A program made the position numbers and the translations under genes. Below, piece after piece: positions 52,766 through 63,297 of a stretch of 64,000 bases of DNA. The notes beneath the pieces are model-generated. The model ran no database searches, was not told where the DNA came from, and was given only the letters and a program-made list of their open reading frames with translations. The DNA comes from an uncultured Clostridia bacterium. Lineage in GTDB: Bacteria; Bacillota; Clostridia; TANB77; CAG-508. The DNA is taken from contig CAQUBD010000008.1 in assembly GCA_948891265.1 (NCBI GenBank), positions 1 to 64,000 on the forward strand, given 5' to 3'. Each line of letters begins with the position of its first letter. The first letter of the stretch is position 1.

Positions 52766-52777
52766 AAGGAGGTTTGA

Positions 52778-54700
<1,923 letters not shown>

Positions 54701-54850
54701 TTGTTGCAACTATTACTTTATATATTGATTATGTTGCAACAACAAATTAGCGAGAACAAATTTGTATTTGGATTAGCAAATATAAATTTTGTATCGAGTT
54801 AATTTGAATAAATTTTATCCCAGAGGGAGAAAATTTATTGCCTCGCAGAG

Positions 54851-54915
54851 CCCCCGAGTTTTGTTAGTATGACGAAACTCATAGGGGGTTAGGAATATTG
54901 ACTAAAGTCAAATTC
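54851..54915. other. Putative oriT region
   Basis: Two nested palindromes precede the relaxase: CCCCCGAGTTTTGT...ACGAAACTCATAGGGGG (54851-54888) and GGAATATTGACT-A-AAGTCAAATTCC (54892-54915). Such repeats just upstream of a MobV relaxase are the usual position of its transfer origin. The nick site is not identified. Confidence 0.5.
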
Positions 54916-54950
54916 CTATGCTACGAAGCAATGTCAAAAGGAGGAAAAAG

Positions 54951-56342
54951 ATGAGCAAAGAACTAGCATATTCTATTCACTTGGGTAGTGATAAAAACAA
55001 AACAGCAAAAGCCAAAGAAGTTGCAAAAAATAATCCATCTGGAGAAACATCTTTTTCAAATAATGGAATACAAAATGCTACCCAATTATCAAAAGTAAAT
55101 AAACACAATTTAAGAGATTATGATAATGACAAAGAAAATATACAAATAATCTATGGAACTGATAATTTATACGAAGATATGCAAAACCTATATTTTCAAG
55201 AATTTGAACAAGCAAGAATTGAATATAATAACAAGCAAACTCGTGAAGATAGAAAAATAAAAGATTATTTTAAGCATATATCACAAGATAAGCAAAAAGA
55301 TTTAGCTTGTGAATTTATTATAGAACTCGGAGATATGGATTTTTGGAATTATAAAGATGACTATTACAAAAGGGGAATGTCACAGGTTTATAAAGAGCAA
55401 GTGCAAGATTTAATAAGAATTGTACCAGAATTTAAAGTAGCAAATGCAGTAATTCATTTTGATGAAACATCTCCACATATGCACATTGTAGGAGTTCCAA
55501 TAAAAGAAGATTATAAAAGAGGTATGAGAAAACAACCTGCCAAGTCAAAAGTTTTTACGAAAGAATCACTACAACAAATACAAGATGAAATGAGAAATTG
55601 TTGTATAAAATCTTATAATAAAGTCTATTGCGAAAATTCACTATTAAAACAGAAGAAAAAAGGTAGAAATCGAGACATAGACATTAAAGATATGGGAGAT
55701 TATAGAGAAATTAAAAGGCAACTAGAGAAAAAAGAAGAAAGACTAAAGGAAGCAAATAAGCAAACTAAAAAAATAGATAATACAAGCAAAGATATAGATA
55801 AAATTTTAGATAATTTAAAACCTACTTTGATGAATAAAAATAATATGGTTATTTCAAGCGAGGATGTCAAGAAAATCAAAAATTATGCAAAAGATGTAAA
55901 AGATATAACCAAGACAGTTAGAAGTGTAAATGACTTAAATATGGCGATTAAAGATTTTGAACATTCTGCTTTTGAGATAGAAAAAGAAAATCGTTCATTA
56001 AAGTATGAAATAGAACTAAAAGATAATGAAATCGGCAATCTAAAAAGTGAAATATCTACTAAAGATAAAATTATAGGCAAGTTACAAACTGAAAAAGAAA
56101 AAATAAAACAAGAATTACAGAAATTTAAAGACTTTTGGTATAGCATTATGAGCCATTTCCATAAAAGAATTTGCTATGATAAAGATAGCAATTACAAAAT
56201 TGTAAGTGATGACTTATATAAGAATGGCATATTTGACAACAATGATAATGAAATTGCTAATAATATTGCTAGAAGAGTAACTATACCAGATGAAAACAAG
56301 CAAACTAAGAATAAAAAGAAAAATAATGATACCAGATTTTAA
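54951..56342 (+). CDS. MobV/Pre-family relaxase (TnpZ-like)
   Basis: The product has 463 residues. AAGGAGG lies before ATG 54951; the frame is open to 54918 but without a site. The relaxase signature HFDETSPHMHIVGVP near residue 170 supplies the metal-binding histidines, and an N-terminal ELAYSIHLG precedes. A long coiled coil occupies about 250-400, and the end is basic. It nicks the element's oriT so that it can be mobilised by a helper conjugation system; no type IV secretion genes are present. Confidence 0.88.
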   Translation: MSKELAYSIHLGSDKNKTAKAKEVAKNNPSGETSFSNNGIQNATQLSKVNKHNLRDYDNDKENIQIIYGTDNLYEDMQNLYFQEFEQARIEYNNKQTREDRKIKDYFKHISQDKQKDLACEFIIELGDMDFWNYKDDYYKRGMSQVYKEQVQDLIRIVPEFKVANAVIHFDETSPHMHIVGVPIKEDYKRGMRKQPAKSKVFTKESLQQIQDEMRNCCIKSYNKVYCENSLLKQKKKGRNRDIDIKDMGDYREIKRQLEKKEERLKEANKQTKKIDNTSKDIDKILDNLKPTLMNKNNMVISSEDVKKIKNYAKDVKDITKTVRSVNDLNMAIKDFEHSAFEIEKENRSLKYEIELKDNEIGNLKSEISTKDKIIGKLQTEKEKIKQELQKFKDFWYSIMSHFHKRICYDKDSNYKIVSDDLYKNGIFDNNDNEIANNIARRVTIPDENKQTKNKKKNNDTRF

Positions 56343-56357
56343 AAGGAGGAAAAAGTT

Positions 56358-56747
56358 ATGTATAATGAATTACCAAAAACAAAGATTGATGAAAAAACGG
56401 GCATTGAATATCATTTAGAGGGAGATTACTATATACCAAACCTAGCAATGCCTAAACAAGAAAAAATCATTTTAAATAAATATGGAAGAATGAGATTAAA
56501 ATATCTAAAATACCACAAAAAAGCTGAATATACTATAATGCTAATGGAAGGAATGTTAAATACACACTTAAAAGAAATACAAGAAACAGCAGATAGTAGA
56601 GTACAACAGATTATTAGTGAATTAAAGGCTAAAAGCGATTTGACAGAAGATATGAAAAATACAAATATGCTTTATTGGATAGTTACTATGAACTCTATTA
56701 AAGAACAAGCTGAAGAAATTGTTTTTAATGAATTGATTTATGTATAA
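56358..56747 (+). CDS. tnpV: TnpV-family transposon protein
   Basis: The product has 129 residues. GIEYHLEGDYYIPNLAMP, YGRMRLKYLKYHKKAEYT, LMEGMLNTHLKEI and the end NSIKEQAEEIVFNELIY match the TnpV proteins of Tn4451-like elements, whose function is not known. AAAGGAGG precedes the start, 15 bp after the relaxase gene. Confidence 0.85.
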   Translation: MYNELPKTKIDEKTGIEYHLEGDYYIPNLAMPKQEKIILNKYGRMRLKYLKYHKKAEYTIMLMEGMLNTHLKEIQETADSRVQQIISELKAKSDLTEDMKNTNMLYWIVTMNSIKEQAEEIVFNELIYV

Positions 56748-56755
56748 AGATTGTT

Positions 56756-56788
56756 AAAAGCGAATGAAGATAAAAATCATTCGCTTTT
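56756..56788. terminator. Bidirectional terminator at the end of the mobile genes
   Basis: AAAAGCGAATGA and TCATTCGCTTTT form a perfect stem. Confidence 0.85.
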
Positions 56789-56793
56789 GAGTA

Positions 56794-57330
56794 TTATATA
56801 ATCTCATTATATTTTGACTTGTTTCTTTTCAGTATATCATATCTAAATATTGCAATTACAGTAGAAATAAACACAAAAGCAGATGAGATTGAAGCAGTAT
56901 ATGCATTTATTATTAAGTCATATATTGTCCATAATAAAGATTGCAATAGATTTAACTTTCTTATTGTTTTCATATTTTTACAAGTAACTATTAACGCATA
57001 AGTTATTCCACAACATATTGCCATAAGGTTATATATATTATTATATGTGAATATTCCACCAATTAAAGTTACTACAATAAATGCAAATGTTAAATATTTT
57101 GGTATGTTTAAATCCTTTTTAGTATATATATAAGCTACTATTGTAATTACTAATCCTATAATCTGAGTTATCGTTCCAGAATATGCATTTAATAGCAAAA
57201 AATTAAATCCATATAATACTTTAACAAGTATATTCAAAATTAAGTATAATTTCTTTTTGTCTTTTACTTGTATTGCTACTATCATTATTATAGATGCAAT
57301 TAGACCTATTATTTGTGCCAATATATCCAT
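56794..57330 (-). CDS. YgjV-like integral membrane protein
   Basis: The product has 178 residues with about six hydrophobic spans. ATG 57330 with GGAG ten bases upstream; a TTG at 57345 overlaps the previous gene's end. IIGLIASIIMIVAIQVKDKK and LLQSLLWTIYDLI fit the YgjV/Imp-YgjV family of small inner-membrane proteins of unknown role. It starts four bases after the Rossmann-fold gene, so both are probably in one operon, possibly cargo of the mobile element. Confidence 0.7.
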   Translation of the reverse strand: MDILAQIIGLIASIIMIVAIQVKDKKKLYLILNILVKVLYGFNFLLLNAYSGTITQIIGLVITIVAYIYTKKDLNIPKYLTFAFIVVTLIGGIFTYNNIYNLMAICCGITYALIVTCKNMKTIRKLNLLQSLLWTIYDLIINAYTASISSAFVFISTVIAIFRYDILKRNKSKYNEII

Positions 57331-57334
57331 TTTA

Positions 57335-57823
57335 TTATTCTCCAATACATAAATTTTCTAATATTGTAATAGTTTCTTTATAATCTTTAGCTATAAATAC
57401 TTGGCTAGGTGCTAAATTTTTATAAAAATTATTTACCTCTTCTGAAAGCCCTACTAATATTATTTTCTTTTTTGGTTTTATTGCAAGACTTATTTCTGAT
57501 GATGTTCCTGCTGATATACCACAAGCTATAATAATATCACTTGTTAATATTTCTATATAGTTTCTTCCTGCTTTCATTGTTGTAACAATTGGTATGTCTA
57601 CATATTCTGAAAATTCCGTTCTATCATCTGTTGGCATTATTCCTATAGTTAGTCCACCTTGTTCTTTAGCTCCTTTCAAAGCCTCATTCATAACGCCATA
57701 TTTTAATCCACCTGTTAAAGTTATGTAACCATTTTTTGCACAATATTTTCCTAATTCATAGCTATTTACTAAATCTTGTTCACTTGCCTTTGTTGCTCCC
57801 ATTATTCCTATTATCTTTTTCAT
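57335..57823 (-). CDS. Rossmann-fold LOG/TIGR00725-like protein
   Basis: The product has 162 residues. KKIIGIMGATKASEQDLVNS, ITLTGGLKYGVMNEALKGAK, GIMPTDDR and IACGISAGTSSEISLA match the nucleotide-binding Rossmann family related to LOG-type and DprA-like proteins. In this family GG and GTxxE loops bind a nucleotide or phosphoribosyl group. Function is unknown; coupling to the YgjV-like gene is seen. AGGAGG precedes the start. Confidence 0.75.
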   Translation of the reverse strand: MKKIIGIMGATKASEQDLVNSYELGKYCAKNGYITLTGGLKYGVMNEALKGAKEQGGLTIGIMPTDDRTEFSEYVDIPIVTTMKAGRNYIEILTSDIIIACGISAGTSSEISLAIKPKKKIILVGLSEEVNNFYKNLAPSQVFIAKDYKETITILENLCIGE

Positions 57824-57911
57824 AAGTTCCTCCTTATATATTGATACTTATCCTAACAAATAATATCATAAACTTTTTCTTTTATCAATGAATATGAAAA
57901 ATTTTGTGTTT

Positions 57912-57940
57912 TTGCAATTTTACATAAAATATGATACAAT
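57912..57940 (+). promoter_or_regulatory. Sigma-A type promoter
   Basis: TTGCAA, 17-bp spacer and TACAAT, about 70 bp ahead of the alpha-CTD-like gene. Confidence 0.65.
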
Positions 57941-58007
57941 ATATTTATCTAATAGCAATCAGCTATGAAACTATATTATTAAGCCTTTATGGCAGGAGGG
58001 AAATACT

Positions 58008-58448
58008 ATGTACAATAAAGTTAAACTTTTGGTGGAAATTGGTAAACTGGAAGTTCGGTTGGAAGAAGATAGCCGAATTATAACAGAATTATCCAATTTT
58101 CGCGACAAAATTTGTAGCGATGATATTCTACAGGCTGCAATTGCTTTTGGGCGTCTTCAAGCAAGAATTGGAGAAACGACTGAAGAAACTCAGACAATCA
58201 ATTGTATTTTAGCAAATGCTAAACCAGTACCAGATATGTTAATTGGGGAACTTGAGTTTACGGTTAGAACATACAATGTTTTAGAGCGTGCTCAAATAAG
58301 AACTGTTAAGCAAATTACAGAGATGTCTTCTGAAGGCTGGACTAAAATAAAAAATCTTGGTAGAAAGTCTTATGAAGAAATAGCTGAAAAAATGCATGGA
58401 CTTGGTTTAGAAATTGCACAATATGGTGAAAGTACAGAAGTATGTTAA
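58008..58448 (+). CDS. Stand-alone RNA polymerase alpha-CTD-like protein
   Basis: The product has 146 residues. The C-terminal half (about 82-140) reads LIGELEFTVRTYNVLERAQI, then VKQITEMSSEGWTKIKNLGR and KSYEEIAEKMHGLGL, closely following the fold of the RNA polymerase alpha C-terminal domain, which binds UP elements and activators. The N-terminal half is helical and has no alpha NTD. It could bind DNA or a transcription factor in place of true alpha. In-frame CGG at about 58058 and mixed codons mark the unusual gene class. GCAGGAGGG precedes the ATG. Confidence 0.75.
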   Translation: MYNKVKLLVEIGKLEVRLEEDSRIITELSNFRDKICSDDILQAAIAFGRLQARIGETTEETQTINCILANAKPVPDMLIGELEFTVRTYNVLERAQIRTVKQITEMSSEGWTKIKNLGRKSYEEIAEKMHGLGLEIAQYGESTEVC

Positions 58449-58479
58449 TCACAGTCATTTTGTCATATACAAAAGGCTT

Positions 58480-58508
58480 AGAAGCACCTTCCATTAGGGT
58501 GCTTCTTT
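58480..58508 (+). terminator. Terminator
   Basis: AGAAGCACC and GGGTGCTTCTTTTC around an eight-base loop. Confidence 0.85.
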
Positions 58509-58510
58509 TC

Positions 58511-59039
58511 AATATTATATAAATTTTAAAAATTTAATTGCAATTTATAAAAATTGTGATATACTTTAATAAATTGATTGATATTTGTATCAATCGTTAA
58601 AGGTGTGAAAAAAGTTGTAGATATCTACGCCATCTGCACCAGTCTGGATGTTTTTATGGGATTTAGCGTTCTATAAGAACATTTTTTATTTTGTGCTGAT
58701 AATTTTACACTTATATTTTTCTATATTTGTTGGTATATCAGTCTTACATCTATTTTTTATATAAAAGTTACTCCCGTATTACATATAGGGAGTGTCGTGG
58801 CTGTCGCTTTGCGACACCACGTTTCTATATATTTACATACATTTTTGAATTTTCTAATGTAATATTTGATTTTTCCTTTTTATTCATATATAATGTCTAA
58901 AAATGTTAGATAGTATAAGAAATTGGAGAATATAGTTATGAACATAGAAAAAGCTTCCTAATATAATATAGATGAGATATGATATAATCAAAATACAGGA
59001 TAGAAATTTAAAAATTAGAAAGATGAGGTAAAATTATAT
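58511..59039. other. 529-bp gap with structured but non-coding sequence
   Basis: No supported gene. Seen: GTTGTAGATATCTACGCC near 58613 containing GTAGATATCTAC (palindrome), ACTCCC...GGGAGT (58770-58793) and a strong stem CGTGG-C-TGTCGC-TTT-GCGACA-CCACG (58796-58821). The stem's high GC stands out. It may be an element end, a structured RNA or a transfer-related site. Confidence 0.5.
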
Positions 59040-59762
59040 ATGGCAATGTGGAATGCTTGGCGAGGTTGTAAAAAATGTAGTGATGGTTGTTTACATTGCT
59101 ATATTCATAAAGGAGACTCAAAAAGAAATATAAATACTAATGAAATTATTAAGACAAAAGACTTTGAAAAACCAATACAAAAATTAAAAAATGGCAATTA
59201 TAAAATGAAATCTGGAATTGTTTATTTATGTTTTTCTACGGACTTTCTTATTGAAGAAGCAGATGAGTGGAGAAATGAATGTTGGAGAATGATTAAAGAA
59301 AGACAGGATTGTACTTTTTTGTTTCTAACAAAAAGAATTGATAGATTTATGGAATGTATTCCAAGCGACTGGAAAGATGGATATAATAATGTAGTTGTAT
59401 GTTGTACTGTTGAAAATCAAAAAAATGCGGATTATAAATTATCAATATTTAAAGATTTACCAATAAAACATAAATGTATAACAGCACAGCCATTATTAGA
59501 AAAAATACACATTGAAAAATATCTTGATAATATTGAACTAGTTGTGGTAGGTGGAGAATCGGATATAAATGCTAGAATATTTAATTATGACTGGGCATTA
59601 GATATTAGAGAACAATGTATAAGAAAAAATGTTAATTTTGAATTTAGACAATGTGGAACTTATACAATAAAAGATGGAAAAAAATATAAAATACAGACAA
59701 AAGATTTGTGTAAACAAGCGAAATTAGCAAATATTGATTATAAAAGTAATTATAAATCTTGA
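59040..59762 (+). CDS. DUF5131 (phage Gp37/Gp68-like) protein
   Basis: The product has 240 residues. MWNAWRGCKKCSDGCLHCYI with the CxxC-x3-CxxC cysteines, YLCFSTDFLIEEADEWRNEC, FLFLTKRIDRF, VVCCTVEN, and VVGGESDINARIFNYDWALD match DUF5131, which is structurally radical-SAM-like but of unknown activity and is frequent in phage and mobile regions. GAGGT precedes the start. Confidence 0.82.
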   Translation: MAMWNAWRGCKKCSDGCLHCYIHKGDSKRNINTNEIIKTKDFEKPIQKLKNGNYKMKSGIVYLCFSTDFLIEEADEWRNECWRMIKERQDCTFLFLTKRIDRFMECIPSDWKDGYNNVVVCCTVENQKNADYKLSIFKDLPIKHKCITAQPLLEKIHIEKYLDNIELVVVGGESDINARIFNYDWALDIREQCIRKNVNFEFRQCGTYTIKDGKKYKIQTKDLCKQAKLANIDYKSNYKS

Positions 59763-59837
59763 ATGTTAATAAGCATTGCTTGTGGCAACGGACTATTCTT
59801 TATATAATAGTTTGTAAAGAAAGGAGTTGTTCTAAAA

Positions 59838-60347
59838 ATGTTAAAAGAAAATATTAAACAATTAAGAAAATCAAAGGGACTTTCACAAGAAGAACTTGCT
59901 ATCAAATTAAATGTGGTAAGACAAACAATTTCTAAATGGGAGCAAGGATTATCAGTTCCTGATTCGGAAATGTTAATTTCTATATCAAGAGTACTTGAAA
60001 CTTCTGTAAGTACTTTACTTGGAGAAAATATTTCAGAGGCTAAAGTTGATGATTTAAAAGTAATTTCTGAAAAATTGGAGATAATAAATTTGCAACTTTC
60101 AGAAAAGAAAAATTTGAGGAGAAAAATAATTCATTGGCTATTAATTTCGTTATGTGCAATCACAATAATAATTTTCATCTTGTTATTCTTATTAAATAGT
60201 CCTTATTTTAATTGGGATTATAATAATCCCGAAAATGCTGTTTTAGGAGTTGCTTTTCATTCGTTTGAATGGCTATTTATTAGGATAGCACCAATTATCT
60301 TTATTGCATCAATCGTTGGAATTGCATTGACTAGAAAGAAAGTTTAA
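59838..60347 (+). CDS. XRE-family transcriptional regulator with membrane segments
   Basis: The product has 169 residues. The HTH at about 5-58 (IKQLRKSKGLSQEELAIKL, VVRQTISKWEQG) binds DNA. A C-terminal part with two hydrophobic spans (about 96-117 and 136-160) anchors it in the membrane. The overall layout is common in Firmicutes for regulators of adjacent transport or stress genes. AAAGGAG lies about 12 bases upstream. Terminator at 60377. Confidence 0.8.
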   Translation: MLKENIKQLRKSKGLSQEELAIKLNVVRQTISKWEQGLSVPDSEMLISISRVLETSVSTLLGENISEAKVDDLKVISEKLEIINLQLSEKKNLRRKIIHWLLISLCAITIIIFILLFLLNSPYFNWDYNNPENAVLGVAFHSFEWLFIRIAPIIFIASIVGIALTRKKV

Positions 60348-60376
60348 ATATGGTAAACACAAAATTACAATTAAGT

Positions 60377-60412
60377 AGGGCAAGTAATTAAGTTGAAAAT
60401 TACTTGCCCTTT
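60377..60412 (+). terminator. Terminator of the XRE gene
   Basis: AGGGCAAGTAATT and AATTACTTGCCCT form a 13-bp stem followed by TTGTG. Confidence 0.8.
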
Positions 60413-60531
60413 GTGATATAATCAAAACACAAAGCAGAGTATTCAAAGACGAAAGGTTAATTATTGAAAAAATAGAAGATGCAGTTGTTAATACAAGTAT
60501 TCCATATAGTTACGAAAGATCAAAATTTTGA
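60412..60531 (+). pseudogene. Remnant of a coding sequence
   Basis: A frame without a start reads VFKDERLIIEKIEDAVVN then a short end to TGA 60529. It looks like the surviving C-terminal part of a gene truncated by rearrangement. It directly precedes the DUF3781 gene. Confidence 0.35.
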
Positions 60532-60543
60532 GGTGATTTATAA

Positions 60544-60789
60544 ATGAATAAAGAAATATTATTATCAAATATAGATAAAGTTCATACTACTGAAATGGGT
60601 ATTGATAGGATTAAGAAAAATCTTAAATTAGATACTAATGATGTAGTTGAATATTGTAAAAACAAAGTTTTAGACAAGAATTGTAATATCTATAAGCAAG
60701 GAAAAAATTGGTATTGTGAAATTGATAATATAGTAATAACTATTAACTCTTATAGTTATACGATTATTACAGCACATATTAAGAGATAA
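60544..60789 (+). CDS. DUF3781-like protein
   Basis: The product has 81 residues. VHTTEMGIDRIKKNL, VVEYCKNKVLD, NWYCEIDNIVITINSYSYTI and ITAHIK match the small DUF3781 family of unknown function. GAGGTG precedes the start. It is followed after 5 bp by a 45-residue reading frame, probably co-translated. Confidence 0.75.
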   Translation: MNKEILLSNIDKVHTTEMGIDRIKKNLKLDTNDVVEYCKNKVLDKNCNIYKQGKNWYCEIDNIVITINSYSYTIITAHIKR

Positions 60790-60794
60790 ATTAT

Positions 60795-60932
60795 ATGTCT
60801 ACTGAAGGTGTAAGTATAGGACATGTTTTTGGAGATATTAGAAATAATGAATTAGATATAAGTTGCTCAGATGAGGGTTTATTAAAGTCAATAAAAATAT
60901 ATTTAAAGAGTTTTAATCAGTTGTATAACTAA
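60795..60932 (+). CDS. 45-residue reading frame
   Basis: Begins MSTEGVSIGHVFGDIRNNEL and ends in a helix rich in Lys and Ile. There is no strong ribosome-binding site; the adjacent stop of the DUF3781 gene could allow re-initiation. It may be real or the truncated end of a larger former protein. No function is assigned. Confidence 0.35.
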   Translation: MSTEGVSIGHVFGDIRNNELDISCSDEGLLKSIKIYLKSFNQLYN

Positions 60933-60956
60933 TAGATAAAGTAATTGGAGGAACTA

Positions 60957-62132
60957 ATGAATAATTATAAAGTTTTATTTAGCCTTAGAACATTAAAAAA
61001 TATATTGTCTAATTTTGTAGATAGTTTTTTAGTATTATATTTTTTAGATATTTCGGATAGAAATATAGTACCACTAGGAACATATAAACTAGTTGCAATA
61101 ATTGCTATATACAGTGTAATATTCTTAACAAGAAATTTTTCTAAATCTAAAAACAGAGCTAACTTAATGAGAATAGGAATTGTACTGGATTTTGTGTATT
61201 TTTTAACTATTATATTATTAAAAGACAAAGTTGTTAATTATATATATTTTGTTGGATTATTATATGGATTAGAAGAAGGCTTTTACTATTCTGTATATAA
61301 TATACTTGAATCAGATGGAATTACAAATGAGGAAAGAGCAAAATTTGCTGGTACATATACAGCAATAGAATCTATTTTATCAATTATATTTCCGCTTATA
61401 TTTGGAAGCTTAATATCTGCAACAGGCTTCTTAAAAAGTTTAACAGTTGTTTTTATAATAGTAATAGTAAGAATTATATTATCGTTTACATATAAAGATA
61501 ATAATGTTCCTAAAAGCAATAAAACAAATATGAAAAAGTACTTTGAATTAACAAACAAAGATAAAAGATTTAAACAAATGTATAAGGTGGAATTTTTAAA
61601 TGGTATTGTATATTCAGAAGCAGCCTTTTCGTATATAGTTACAATCTATATAATAAAAGTATTTTCAGATAGTTTTAGTTTAGGAGTTTTTACATCAATT
61701 TTTAGTGTAATTACTTTTATTATTGGAATTTTATTTGCAAAATTTATCAATAAAAAATACTATTCGTCTGCAATAAAAATATCTATAGTATTTACAATAC
61801 TATCCTTATTTTTAATGATTTTTAGATGCAATGCAGTAACAATAATATTATTTAATTTATTCCAGACAATATCTAAAAAATTAAAGAACTTAATAACTGG
61901 AAATAATCAAGCTAATTTAAGCAATTATAGTAAAATTGCAAAAGAATATAAAACAGAATATTGGTTAGCTAATGAAACATCACTTGTAATAGGTAGAATA
62001 ATAAGCAGTTGTGTATTTATATTATTGGCATACATTGATACAACAATAATGATAATTTTATATGCAGTATTCTTAATATTATTCGCAATCAATTCTATAA
62101 AACTACAAAAAATTATATTGGAGGAAAACTAA
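60957..62132 (+). CDS. MFS transporter
   Basis: The product has 391 residues and about twelve hydrophobic spans. ATG 60957 follows GGAGG; an in-frame TTG at 60945 overlaps it. The layout (two six-helix halves, loop SKSKNRAN between spans 2 and 3) and YGLEEGFYYSVYN point to a major facilitator; the substrate is unknown. Confidence 0.72.
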   Translation: MNNYKVLFSLRTLKNILSNFVDSFLVLYFLDISDRNIVPLGTYKLVAIIAIYSVIFLTRNFSKSKNRANLMRIGIVLDFVYFLTIILLKDKVVNYIYFVGLLYGLEEGFYYSVYNILESDGITNEERAKFAGTYTAIESILSIIFPLIFGSLISATGFLKSLTVVFIIVIVRIILSFTYKDNNVPKSNKTNMKKYFELTNKDKRFKQMYKVEFLNGIVYSEAAFSYIVTIYIIKVFSDSFSLGVFTSIFSVITFIIGILFAKFINKKYYSSAIKISIVFTILSLFLMIFRCNAVTIILFNLFQTISKKLKNLITGNNQANLSNYSKIAKEYKTEYWLANETSLVIGRIISSCVFILLAYIDTTIMIILYAVFLILFAINSIKLQKIILEEN

Positions 62133-62161
62133 AATGAATATAAAAACCAGAACTTAAGGTA

Positions 62162-62190
62162 TTGACATATTAATTTTTTAGAAATAAAAT
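62162..62190 (+). promoter_or_regulatory. fba promoter
   Basis: TTGACA (62162-62167), 17-bp spacer, TAAAAT (62185-62190). Confidence 0.75.
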
Positions 62191-62203
62191 AGCAATATAA
62201 AAA

Positions 62204-62234
62204 AGAAATTCGAAATTTAAAAATTCGAATTTCT
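62204..62234 (+). promoter_or_regulatory. Hairpin in the fba 5' leader
   Basis: AGAAATTCGAA and TTCGAATTTCT form a perfect 11-bp stem beginning about seven bases after the expected transcription start. It may stabilise the mRNA 5' end. Confidence 0.5.
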
Positions 62235-62256
62235 ATAATTTAAGGAGGAATTAAAA

Positions 62257-63189
62257 ATGGCATTGGTAACAACAAAAGAAATGTTTGAAAAATCAATGAA
62301 AGAAGGATATGCAATAGGAGCATTTAATGTAAATAATATGGAAATAATACAAGGAATTGTAGATGCAGCAGGGGAGACAAATTCACCAGTAATTTTACAA
62401 GTATCATCAAGTGCAATTAAATATGCAAGAATTAATTATTTAATGAAAATGGTACAAGCAGCTGTTGAAGAACACCCAAATATTCCAATAGCAATACATT
62501 TAGACCATGGACCAGACTTTGAAACAGCTAAAATGTGTATTGATAATGGATTTACATCTGTAATGATAGATGGTTCAAAATATGATTTTGAAGAAAATAT
62601 AGCTTTAACAAAAAAGGTAGTTGATTATGCACATGAGCATGGAGTAACAGTGGAGGCTGAACTTGGAAAATTAGCAGGAATAGAAGACGAAGTAAATGTA
62701 GATGCTTCTGATGCAATGTATACAGACCCAGCGCAAGCAGAAGAATTTGTAAGAAGAACAGGATGTGATTCATTAGCAATTGCAATAGGAACGAGCCATG
62801 GTGCTTACAAATTTAAAGGAGAAGCAAAATTAAGATTTGATATTTTAAAAGAAATTAAAGAAAGAATACCAAATACACCAATAGTATTACATGGAGCTTC
62901 AACAGTAATACCAGAACTTGTAAATATGTGTAACAAATTTGGAGGAGATATTCCAGGAGCAAAAGGTGTACCTGATGAAATATTACATGAAGCAAGTATA
63001 TCAGGAGTATCAAAGATAAATGTAGATACAGATTTAAGACTTGCAATGACAGCGGGAATTAGAAAAGTGTTTGCTGAAAATCCAAATGCTTTTGATCCTA
63101 GAAAATATTTAGGAGAAGCAAGAGAATTGATAAAAGAAACTGTAAAACATAAAATAGTAGATGTTTTTGGTTCAGAAAATAAAGCATAA
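62257..63189 (+). CDS. fba: Class II fructose-bisphosphate aldolase
   Basis: The product has 310 residues. Zinc ligands and catalytic residues appear in AIHLDHGPDFE (Asp and His), VEAELGKLAGIED (Glu), IGTSHGAYKFKG (His) and VLHGASTVIPELV (His); the phosphate-binding KINVDTDLRLA is near the end. It interconverts fructose 1,6-bisphosphate with dihydroxyacetone phosphate and glyceraldehyde 3-phosphate. AAGGAGG precedes the start. It has its own promoter, leader hairpin and terminator. Confidence 0.95.
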   Translation: MALVTTKEMFEKSMKEGYAIGAFNVNNMEIIQGIVDAAGETNSPVILQVSSSAIKYARINYLMKMVQAAVEEHPNIPIAIHLDHGPDFETAKMCIDNGFTSVMIDGSKYDFEENIALTKKVVDYAHEHGVTVEAELGKLAGIEDEVNVDASDAMYTDPAQAEEFVRRTGCDSLAIAIGTSHGAYKFKGEAKLRFDILKEIKERIPNTPIVLHGASTVIPELVNMCNKFGGDIPGAKGVPDEILHEASISGVSKINVDTDLRLAMTAGIRKVFAENPNAFDPRKYLGEARELIKETVKHKIVDVFGSENKA

Positions 63190-63259
63190 TTTTTTAAATA
63201 AAAAATAATTCTAAAAAAATAGAAACTTGAATGAATATAAATTATTAATATATATGTAA

Positions 63260-63289
63260 AAGGAGACGGTATGAACCATCTCCTTTTAA
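63260..63289. terminator. Bidirectional terminator between fba and nadE
   Basis: AAAAGGAGA-C-GGT pairs with ACC-A-TCTCCTTTT. Confidence 0.8.
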
Positions 63290-63297
63290 AATGTTAT

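Noticed and set aside
58647..58763. 38-residue hydrophobic frame resembling a type I toxin
   Set aside because: No ribosome-binding site, no charged tail and no convincing antisense RNA; likely chance in AT-rich sequence.
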